From: Microbacterium hominis NBRC 15708
GTDB taxonomy: Bacteria > Actinomycetota > Actinomycetes > Actinomycetales > Microbacteriaceae
Reading direction: 5' to 3'
DNA length: 64,000 nucleotides
Assembly: GCF_001592125.1 (NCBI RefSeq)
Contig: NZ_BCWI01000001.1
Span: 310,001-374,000 of the forward strand
Both the position numbers and the translations under genes were made by a program. Under the pieces are notes generated by a model. That model was not told where the DNA came from. It saw only the letters and a list, made by a program, of their open reading frames with translations, and did not search any database. This document shows positions 54,458 to 61,302 of this stretch, piece by piece. Within the stretch, counting starts at the first letter, position 1, and each line of letters starts with the position of its first letter.

Positions 54458-55729
54458 TCAGTCGACGAGCGCGTAGCCCTCTTCACCGTGGACGGCGGTG
54501 TCGATGCCGGCGACCTCGTCCTCGTTCTTGACGCGGAAGCCGATCGTCTTCTCGATGATGAAGCCGAGCACGTAGGCGACGACGAAGGAGAAGATCAGCA
54601 CGGTAACCGCCGCGATCGCCTGCAGGATGAGCTGCTCGGCGTTGCCGCCGAGGAACAGGCCCGTGCCGGTCGCGAAGAAGCCGAGGAACAGGGTTCCGAT
54701 CAGACCGCCGACCAGGTGGACGCCGACCACGTCGAGCGAGTCGTCGAACCCGAGGCGCCACTTGAGCTCGACGGCCAGGGCGCAGACGGCACCGGCGATG
54801 ATGCCGAGCAGCAGGGCCCAACCGGGAGCGAGGTTGGCGCAGGAGGGGGTGATCGCGACGAGACCCGCGACGGCACCGGAGGCGGCGCCGACGGCCGTGG
54901 GCTTGCCGTCCTTGAGCTTCTCGACGATGGCCCAGCCGAGGATGGCGGCAGCGGTCGCGCCGAGCGTGTTGAGGACGATGAGGCCCGCGGGCGAGCCGAC
55001 ACCGGCGATACCGCTCAGGATGTCACCCGTGGTGCCCTCGGGAGCGGCGTAGAAGGCGGCCGCGCCGGCGTTGAAGCCGAACCAGCCGAACCACAGGATC
55101 GCGGCTCCCAGCATCACGAGCGGCACGTTGTGCGGCTTGTGGATGCCCTTCTGGAAGCCGACGCGCTTGCCGAGGACCAGGGCGAGCGCGAGGGCGGCCG
55201 CGCCGGCGTTGATGTGGACAGCGGTGCCACCGGCGTAGTCGATCACCTCGGTCGAGAAGCCCAGCGTCGTGCCCAGGTTGAAGATCCAGCCGTTGGTGTT
55301 CCACACCCAGCCGGCGACGGCGAAGTAGTCGATCGTCGCGAAGAAGAACGCGAAGATCATCCACGAGCCGAAGCGGGCGCGGTCAGCGATCGCGCCGGAG
55401 ATGAGGGCCACGGTGATGATCGCGAAGGTGGCGCCGTAGGCGACGGCCGTGAGGTTCACGGTCGCGTCCTCACCGGTCGCCATCGTGCCGAGGCCGAAGT
55501 CGGAGAAGGGGTTGCCCAGGATGCCGCCCCACCAGTCGGCGGTCTGCATGTTGAATCCGTAGAGGATCCAGAGCACGGCGACCAGTCCCATCGCGCCGAA
55601 GCTCATCATCATCATGCTGATGACGCTCTTGGCCTTGACGAGCCCGCCGTAGAACAAGGCCACTCCGGGCGTCATAAAGAGCACGAGCGCCGTTGCGGCG
55701 ATATACCAAGCGAGATTTCCGCTGTCCAT
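54458..55729 (-). CDS. amtB: Ammonium transporter (Amt/MEP/Rh family)
   Basis: A 423-residue, 11-helix ammonium channel. FMTPGVALFYGGLVKAKS, DYAGGTAVHINAGAAALALA (first pore histidine) and DVVGVHLVGGLIGTLFLG (second pore histidine) are diagnostic. WFGWFGFNAG is also conserved. The ATG at 55729 is set by TGAGGA upstream and replaces an in-frame GTG four codons earlier. No glnK follows; a terminator does, which is unusual since amtB-glnK pairs are the rule. A GlnR-type box lies about 120 bases upstream. Confidence 0.95.
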   Translation of the reverse strand: MDSGNLAWYIAATALVLFMTPGVALFYGGLVKAKSVISMMMMSFGAMGLVAVLWILYGFNMQTADWWGGILGNPFSDFGLGTMATGEDATVNLTAVAYGATFAIITVALISGAIADRARFGSWMIFAFFFATIDYFAVAGWVWNTNGWIFNLGTTLGFSTEVIDYAGGTAVHINAGAAALALALVLGKRVGFQKGIHKPHNVPLVMLGAAILWFGWFGFNAGAAAFYAAPEGTTGDILSGIAGVGSPAGLIVLNTLGATAAAILGWAIVEKLKDGKPTAVGAASGAVAGLVAITPSCANLAPGWALLLGIIAGAVCALAVELKWRLGFDDSLDVVGVHLVGGLIGTLFLGFFATGTGLFLGGNAEQLILQAIAAVTVLIFSFVVAYVLGFIIEKTIGFRVKNEDEVAGIDTAVHGEEGYALVD

Positions 55730-55844
55730 GAAGGTCCTCACTGATGTGTTGTGTAACTCGGACCGGGTCGTCGCGGTTTCGGGGTCGGGACGTCCCAGCG
55801 CAATCAGTGTCGCGGCGTGCCGTTTCCGACGGCATGCGTCTCGT

Positions 55845-55860
55845 GTTTCGCGTCGGTTAC
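55845..55860 (-). promoter_or_regulatory. Candidate GlnR box upstream of amtB
   Basis: On the minus strand GTAAC-CGACGC-GAAAC (55860-55845) matches the actinobacterial GlnR half-box pair GTnAC-n6-GAAAC exactly. A further GAAAC (55826-55822) follows at 23 rather than 22 bases. The site is 116-131 bases before the amtB start. Nitrogen control through GlnR is inferred; no glnR gene is in the window. Confidence 0.45.
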
Positions 55861-55920
55861 ACGGGCACCGCTCAGGTAAACATCACGTTTCGTCCGGGCG
55901 GTCGACGCCGGTGAATCCCC

Positions 55921-56949
55921 TCAGGAATGCGTGAGCGCGTTGAGGCGCGAGATCGCGCGGAGGTACTTCTTCCGGTATCCGCCGGCGAGCATGTCGTCGC
56001 CGAAGACCTCGTCGAGGGGGCGGCCGGTCGCGCGGACGGGGATCTGCGCGTCGTAGGCGCGGTCGACGAAGGCGACCAGGCGCAGGGCCGCGGACTGATC
56101 CTGCAGTGTGACCACGTCGCGCAGGCCGATGGCCGACAGCCCGTCGAGCAGGCGCACGTAGCGGGACGGGTGCACGGTGGCGAGGTGGGTGATCAGGTCG
56201 CCGAAACGGTCGTCGGAGACCACGCCGGATGCGGCGGCCTCGTCGATCGCGGCGCGATAGCCGTCGTCGTCCCACACCTCGGCGTGGCCGTCGATGGCGC
56301 GCTGACGGTAGTCGGTGCCGTCGATGCGGATCGTCTCGAAGCTCGCGGCCATCGCGTGGATCTCGCGGAGGAAGTCCTGGGCGGCGAAGCGGCCCTCCCC
56401 CAGTGCGTTCGGCGGGGTGTTGGAGGTGGCGGCCAGCCGCGTGCCGGTGGGCACCAGCTCTCCCAGCAGCCGCGTCATCACCATCGTGTCGCCGGGGTCG
56501 TCGAGCTCGAACTCGTCGATGCAGAGCAGATCGGCGCCGCGGAACAGCTCGACGGTCTTCTGGTAGCCGATCGCTCCGACGAGGGCCGTGTACTCGATGA
56601 ACGAGCCGAAGTACTTCCGGCGTGCGGGCACCGCATGGTAGATCGCGGCGAGCAGGTGGGTCTTGCCGACGCCGAACCCACCGTCGAGATAGACGCCGGG
56701 CTTCATCTCGGGTGCCTTCTTCGCCCGACGGAACAGTCCGCCGCGCTCGGCCGGGCCGCTCCCCCGGCTGAACGCGATGAGGCGGTCCTTCGCCTCCTGC
56801 TGCGACGGGTAGGCGGGATCGGCGCGATAGGTCTCGAACGTCGCGTCGTCGAACTGCGGCGGCGGCACGAGTGCGGCCACCATCTCGGCGCCCGACACGG
56901 CGGGCTGGCGCTCCGCGAGCCGGACGATCCCGGTGGTCGTCGACGTCAT
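55921..56949 (-). CDS. zapE: Cell-division ATPase ZapE (AFG1 family)
   Basis: A 342-residue AAA-type ATPase of the ZapE/AFG1 family; in E. coli ZapE affects Z-ring stability. GVYLDGGFGVGKTHLLAAIY carries Walker A. LLCIDEFELDDPGDTMVMTRLL carries Walker B and the conserved acidic block. LAATSNTPPNALGEGRF and DYRQRAIDGH are further family marks. The ATG at 56949 overlaps the stop of the hydrolase gene by 4 bases, so the two are one transcript. Confidence 0.9.
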   Translation of the reverse strand: MTSTTTGIVRLAERQPAVSGAEMVAALVPPPQFDDATFETYRADPAYPSQQEAKDRLIAFSRGSGPAERGGLFRRAKKAPEMKPGVYLDGGFGVGKTHLLAAIYHAVPARRKYFGSFIEYTALVGAIGYQKTVELFRGADLLCIDEFELDDPGDTMVMTRLLGELVPTGTRLAATSNTPPNALGEGRFAAQDFLREIHAMAASFETIRIDGTDYRQRAIDGHAEVWDDDGYRAAIDEAAASGVVSDDRFGDLITHLATVHPSRYVRLLDGLSAIGLRDVVTLQDQSAALRLVAFVDRAYDAQIPVRATGRPLDEVFGDDMLAGGYRKKYLRAISRLNALTHS

Positions 56950-58196
56950 CGTTCTCCCTCGTCGGTCGGGTGCGTCGCCGGCACCGGCAGCAGGTCGCGG
57001 TCGCGGAGCCAGTCGCCGATCGCATCGGTCCACCGCTGCTGGTCGTAGTTCCACAGCTTGGTGTGGCGGGCCGTGCGGAACACCTGGAGGTCGACCAGAT
57101 CGGGCCGCGCTGCGGCGAGCCGATGGGAGGCGCTCGAGGGCACGAAGCCGTCGTCGTCGCTGTGCAGGATGAGCACGGGATGCCGCAGCTCGCCCGCCCG
57201 GGCCACGATGTCGAGCCGGTCGAACGGGATCGCCCCGTCCGCACCGGTGGCCGGCGCGGTCCAGTCGGAGCGCAGCGCGCCGATGGCCAGACCAGTGACC
57301 GGAGACGGCACGTGCAGGGCCTTCGCCTGGTAAGCGAGCACGGTGCGCCAGTCCACGACGGGCGAGTCGAGGATCACGCCCGAGATCTGTTCGCGATGCG
57401 CCGAGCCGAGCGAGGTCTGCAGGGCGATGGCCCCGCCCATGGACCACCCCATCAGGAGCACGCGGCGCGCTCCGTGTCGGAGGGCCCAGCCGACGGCGGC
57501 ATCCACGTCGCGCCATTCGGTGGCGCCGAGCGCGTAGGCGCCCGCACGGCTGCGCGGGGCGTCGCCGTCGTTGCGGTACGACACGACGAGGGAGGTGATG
57601 CCGAGCGCGTGGAAGACGGGGACCGCGCGGAGGCATTCGGCCCGTGTGGTGCCGCGCCCGTGGATCTGGATGACCCAGGTCTCGTCGTCGAGGTCGCGGG
57701 TGGGCTCGGCGGGGAACAGCCAGGCCGGGCAGGGTCCGATCGCCGCGTGGACGTGCTCCGTCGTGAACGGAAGGTGCAGTTCCTCGGGCCGCTGATAGTA
57801 CCAGCCGCTGAACGCGGCGGCGGGCGCAAGCGTCGACTGCCCGCTCACCTGGGTGAGCAGTTTGCGCTTGACGGTGGTCTCGTCGCTCGAGAGGACCGAC
57901 CCGACCTTCAGGTAGTCGGCCGATCCGGTGGTGAACAGGCCGTAGCGGCCGGGCAGCACGGTATCGGCGGTGCGCGCCAGCGTGATCGTCTGCGCGGGGA
58001 CGTCGATGTCGACGATGCGCGTGTCGGGTACGCGCCCCGAGGGGGTCACGACGCGACGGGCCATCCGGAGGGCGACTCCCGCGGCCATCGCCACCACCGC
58101 GAACAGGGCGGCGGCGAGAGCGAGAGCCAGCATCCGCAGAGTCGCCGCAGGGCCGATTCGTGAGGCGCCGAAGGCGGCGCGCCTGGGTGCCTTCAT
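56946..58196 (-). CDS. Membrane-anchored alpha/beta hydrolase
   Basis: A 416-residue protein with an N-terminal transmembrane helix (MLALALAAALFAVVAMAAG) and a C-terminal alpha/beta hydrolase domain facing outward or inward, depending on topology. The nucleophile elbow is GWSMGG, with the serine at about residue 246. HPVLILHSDDDGFVPSSASH supplies the acid region. RTARHTKLWNYD supplies the histidine. The middle region (residues 60-140) is unassigned. It may be a lipase- or peptidase-like enzyme. A TAGGAT box at 58211-58206 lies 9 bases before the ATG and interleaves with the promoter of the opposite gene. Confidence 0.85.
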   Translation of the reverse strand: MKAPRRAAFGASRIGPAATLRMLALALAAALFAVVAMAAGVALRMARRVVTPSGRVPDTRIVDIDVPAQTITLARTADTVLPGRYGLFTTGSADYLKVGSVLSSDETTVKRKLLTQVSGQSTLAPAAAFSGWYYQRPEELHLPFTTEHVHAAIGPCPAWLFPAEPTRDLDDETWVIQIHGRGTTRAECLRAVPVFHALGITSLVVSYRNDGDAPRSRAGAYALGATEWRDVDAAVGWALRHGARRVLLMGWSMGGAIALQTSLGSAHREQISGVILDSPVVDWRTVLAYQAKALHVPSPVTGLAIGALRSDWTAPATGADGAIPFDRLDIVARAGELRHPVLILHSDDDGFVPSSASHRLAAARPDLVDLQVFRTARHTKLWNYDQQRWTDAIGDWLRDRDLLPVPATHPTDEGER

Positions 58197-58209
58197 CGTG
58201 GGGCCATCC

Positions 58210-58221
58210 TAGTCTGTGAGC
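58210..58221 (+). promoter_or_regulatory. Leaderless promoter box of the DUF3000 gene
   Basis: TAGTCT at 58210-58215 is followed by exactly six bases and the GTG at 58222. The opposite-strand TAGGAT box of the hydrolase gene (58206-58211) overlaps it by two bases, so a single ATCCTAGTCT decamer serves both directions. Confidence 0.6.
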
Positions 58222-58827
58222 GTGGATGACACCCGTCCCGCCGCTGAGACGCCCGCCTTCGCGCGTGCCGCGCAGCAGCTGCGCGCCCTCACGTTCCGAT
58301 CCGACTTCTCCGTGCGCGAGATCGCCGCGCCGACGAGTCTCGCCCCGGAGGCGATCGCGTTCGCCGGCGACGTGCGACCGGATGCCGAGGGCATCGACTC
58401 CGAGTACGGCACCGGGCGCTTCGTGCTCATGCACGACCCCTCCGAGCCGGACGCCTGGGGCGGCGCGTGGCGTATCGTGTGTTTTGCGCAAGCTCCGCTC
58501 GAACCTGAAATCGGCGTCGACCCGCTGCTCGCGGACGTCGCCTGGTCCTGGCTCGTCGACGCGCTCGACACGCGCGGCGCGGCCTTCCATGCGGAGTCCG
58601 GAACGGCGACGAAGACCCTGTCGAAGGGATTCGGATCGCTGGCCGACGAAGGCGACGGGGCGCAGATCGAGTTGAGGTCGTCCTGGACGCCCGACGGCGA
58701 TCTGTCCGCTCACGTCGAGGCCTGGGCGGAGCTGGTGTGCATGCTGGCGGGACTTCCGCCGGGATCAGAGGGCATCGCCGTGTTCGGCTCGCAGCGGGGT
58801 GCAACGGGAAGGGGAACGCGTGGCTGA
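58222..58827 (+). CDS. DUF3000 protein
   Basis: A 201-residue soluble protein of the DUF3000 family, common in actinobacteria. ALTFRSDFSVREIAAPTSLA, GRFVLMHDPSEPDAWGGAWR and ADVAWSWLVDAL are family blocks. Function unknown. In many genomes it precedes an RNase D-type gene, as here, and its stop overlaps the RNase D start by 8 bases. The GTG at 58222, not the one at 58216, is favoured by the leaderless box. Confidence 0.88.
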   Translation: MDDTRPAAETPAFARAAQQLRALTFRSDFSVREIAAPTSLAPEAIAFAGDVRPDAEGIDSEYGTGRFVLMHDPSEPDAWGGAWRIVCFAQAPLEPEIGVDPLLADVAWSWLVDALDTRGAAFHAESGTATKTLSKGFGSLADEGDGAQIELRSSWTPDGDLSAHVEAWAELVCMLAGLPPGSEGIAVFGSQRGATGRGTRG

Positions 58828-60016
58828 GTACGACGTCATCACGGATGCCGCCGGTCTCGCCACCGCCGTCGACGCGCTCGTCGCCGGCACGGGCCCGGTC
58901 GCGGTCGACGTCGAGCGGGCCTCCGGCTTCCGGTACTCGCAGCGGGCGTACCTCATCCAGGTCTTCCGGCGGGAGGCGGGTGTCTTCCTCATCGACCCCC
59001 CGGCCGTCGGCGACCTCAGCGCGCTTCAGGACGCGATCGGCGACATCCCCTGGATCCTGCACGCCGCGAGTCAGGATCTGCCGTCGCTGCGCGACGAGCG
59101 TCTCGAGCCGCCGTCCCTCTTCGACACCGAGCTGGCCGCCCGCCTGCTCGGGCACGAGCGCGTGGGACTGGGCGCCGTCGTCGAGGACACGCTCGGCATC
59201 AGCCTCGCCAAGGCCCACTCCGCGGCCGACTGGTCGACCCGTCCGCTGCCGCAGCCGTGGCTGGAGTATGCGGCGCTCGACGTCCTCCATCTCGTGGACG
59301 TCCACGACGTGCTGGTGGCCGAGCTCGAGGAGCAGGGCAAGACGGAGATCGCGGCGCAGGAGTTCGAGACGGTGCGCACGCGACCGGTGAAACCCGCCCG
59401 CGAAGAGCCGTGGCGTCGCCTCAGCGGCCTGCACACCGTCCGCGGACGTCGCGCGCTGGCGGTCGCCCGTGCGCTGTGGCTCGCGCGCGAGGAGTTCGCG
59501 CGCGAGCAGGACACCTCCCCCGGCCGCCTGGTTCCCGATCGCGCGCTGGTCGCAGCGGTGCTGGCCGACCCGGCCAGCAAGCAGGACCTGGCACGCGTGA
59601 AGGACTTCACGGGGCGAGCCAGTCGTAGCCAGCTCGACCGCTGGTGGGCCGCGATCGAGGCGGGCCGCGCCGATCCCGTGCTGCCGGCGGAGCGCGCGAC
59701 GGGCGACGGGATGCCGCCGCCTCGCGCCTGGGCGGATCGCAATCCCGCCGCCGACCTGCGCCTGAAGGCCGCGCGACCGCTGCTCGAGCAGCTCGCGGTC
59801 GAGCTGCGGATGCCCACCGAGAACCTCCTGACCCCCGACACTCTGCGTCGCATCGCCTGGACTCCCCCGGCCGAGATCGACGCGGCATCCATCGGTGACG
59901 CGCTCGCGTCGCACGGCGCGCGCCCGTGGCAGATCGCGCTCACCGCCCCCGTCATCGCCGGCGCTTTTGTCGAATCCGTCCAGACACCCGAGGCTGCGTC
60001 CGACCTGGCATCGTAG
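58820..60016 (+). CDS. RNase D-like 3'-5' exonuclease with HRDC domain
   Basis: A 398-residue protein. The N-terminal DEDD exonuclease domain shows VAVDVERASGF (D-x-E), FLIDPPAV, HAASQDLPSL, DTELAARLLG and YAALDVLHLVDVH, so all four exonuclease motifs are present. A C-terminal HRDC domain begins about residue 205 and a proline/arginine-rich tail follows. It probably trims tRNA or other RNA 3' ends. The GTG at 58820 has GGGAAGGGG before it. A TAGAAT box at its stop may begin the fadAB transcript. Confidence 0.9.
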   Translation: MAEYDVITDAAGLATAVDALVAGTGPVAVDVERASGFRYSQRAYLIQVFRREAGVFLIDPPAVGDLSALQDAIGDIPWILHAASQDLPSLRDERLEPPSLFDTELAARLLGHERVGLGAVVEDTLGISLAKAHSAADWSTRPLPQPWLEYAALDVLHLVDVHDVLVAELEEQGKTEIAAQEFETVRTRPVKPAREEPWRRLSGLHTVRGRRALAVARALWLAREEFAREQDTSPGRLVPDRALVAAVLADPASKQDLARVKDFTGRASRSQLDRWWAAIEAGRADPVLPAERATGDGMPPPRAWADRNPAADLRLKAARPLLEQLAVELRMPTENLLTPDTLRRIAWTPPAEIDAASIGDALASHGARPWQIALTAPVIAGAFVESVQTPEAASDLAS

Positions 60017-60033
60017 AATCGTCCCAAGCGTTT

Positions 60034-60054
60034 CGGTGAGACTGAGTTTCACCG
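60034..60054. promoter_or_regulatory. Candidate operator of the fadA-fadB operon
   Basis: A 21-base near-palindrome: CGGTGA and TCACCG arms, ACT/AGT inner arms and one mismatched pair each side of a central G (18 of 20 positions symmetric). It sits 20-40 bases downstream of a TAGAAT -10 box at 60014-60019 and 35 bases before the fadA GTG. A TetR- or FadR-type beta-oxidation regulator is likely but not identified here. Confidence 0.55.
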
Positions 60055-60088
60055 TACGCTGGACTGAATCTCAACCCTTGGAGGCAGT

Positions 60089-61291
60089 GTGGCCGAGCTC
60101 TCGGACGTCTACTTCGTCGATGGAATGCGCACCCCGTTCGGGCGTGCCGGCGAGAAGGGCATGTACTGGAACACCCGCGCGGACGACCTCGCGGTCAAGG
60201 CGACGATCGGTCTCATGGCGCGCAACGCCGCGGTGCCCGCCGAGCGCGTCGACGACGTCGCGATCGCCGCCACGAGCCAGACGGGCGAGCAGGGACTCAC
60301 CCTCGGGCGCTCCGTCGCCATCCTCGCGGGCCTCCCGCAGACCGTGCCCGGATTCGCGATCGACCGAATGTGCGCCGGTGCCATGACGAGCGTGGCCATG
60401 ATGGGCGCGTCGATCAGCGCCGGCATGTACGACGTCGCCCTCGCCGGCGGCGTCGAGCACATGGGGCACTACCCCATCGGCGGAAACGCCGACCCCAACC
60501 CGCGCTTCGTGGCCGAGAAGATGGTCGACCCGGGCGCGCTGAACATGGGTGTCACGGCCGAGCGCATCTTCGACCGCTTCCCGCAGCTGACCAAGGAGCG
60601 CTCCGATAGGTTCGGCATGCTCAGCCAGCACAAGGCGCAGGCCGCGTACGAGGCCGGCAGGTTCCAGCCCGACCTCGTGCCCGTCGCGATCAAGGATGCC
60701 GAGGGCACCTGGGGCCTGGCGACCGAGGACGAGGGCCGCCGCCCGCAGACCACGATGGAAGACCTCGCGGCGCTGAAGACGCCGTTCCGCCCCCACGGTC
60801 GGGTGACGGCCGGCACGTCGTCGCCCCTGACCGACGGCGCGACGATGTCGCTGCTGGCCGGCGGCGGCGCGGTCAAGGAGCTCGGGCTGACGCCGAAGAT
60901 GCGCATGGTCTCGTTCGCCTTCGCCGGTGTGCAGCCGGAGATCATGGGCATCGGCCCCATCCCGTCGACGGAGAAGGCGCTGAAGAAGGCCGGGCTCACG
61001 ATCGACGACATCGGCCTCTTCGAGCTGAACGAGGCCTTCGCGGTGCAGGTGCTGTCGCTGCTCGACCACTTCGGCATCGCCGACGACGACCCGCGCGTCA
61101 ATCAGTGGGGCGGCGCGATCGCCCTGGGTCATCCGCTGGCCGCCTCCGGTGTGCGCCTGATGATCCAGCTCGCCGCGCAGTTCGCCGAGCGGCCCGACGT
61201 CCGCTACGGCCTGACCGCGATGTGCGTCGGGCTCGGGCAGGGCGGATCGGTGATCTGGGAGAACCCGCACTACAACGGCAAGAAGCGCTGA
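60089..61291 (+). CDS. fadA: Acetyl-CoA acyltransferase (thiolase)
   Basis: Last step of beta-oxidation: cleaves 3-ketoacyl-CoA to acetyl-CoA and a shortened acyl-CoA. The 400 residues include the nucleophilic cysteine C95 in IDRMCAGAMTSVAMMG. NEAFAVQVL follows, and GHPLAASGVR and MCVGLGQGGS supply the second histidine and cysteine. The GTG at 60089 is fixed by TTGGAGG before it. fadB starts 12 bases after its stop, so FadA and FadB probably form the trifunctional complex. Confidence 0.94.
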   Translation: MAELSDVYFVDGMRTPFGRAGEKGMYWNTRADDLAVKATIGLMARNAAVPAERVDDVAIAATSQTGEQGLTLGRSVAILAGLPQTVPGFAIDRMCAGAMTSVAMMGASISAGMYDVALAGGVEHMGHYPIGGNADPNPRFVAEKMVDPGALNMGVTAERIFDRFPQLTKERSDRFGMLSQHKAQAAYEAGRFQPDLVPVAIKDAEGTWGLATEDEGRRPQTTMEDLAALKTPFRPHGRVTAGTSSPLTDGATMSLLAGGGAVKELGLTPKMRMVSFAFAGVQPEIMGIGPIPSTEKALKKAGLTIDDIGLFELNEAFAVQVLSLLDHFGIADDDPRVNQWGGAIALGHPLAASGVRLMIQLAAQFAERPDVRYGLTAMCVGLGQGGSVIWENPHYNGKKR

Positions 61292-61302
61292 GAGGTACGG
61301 AC

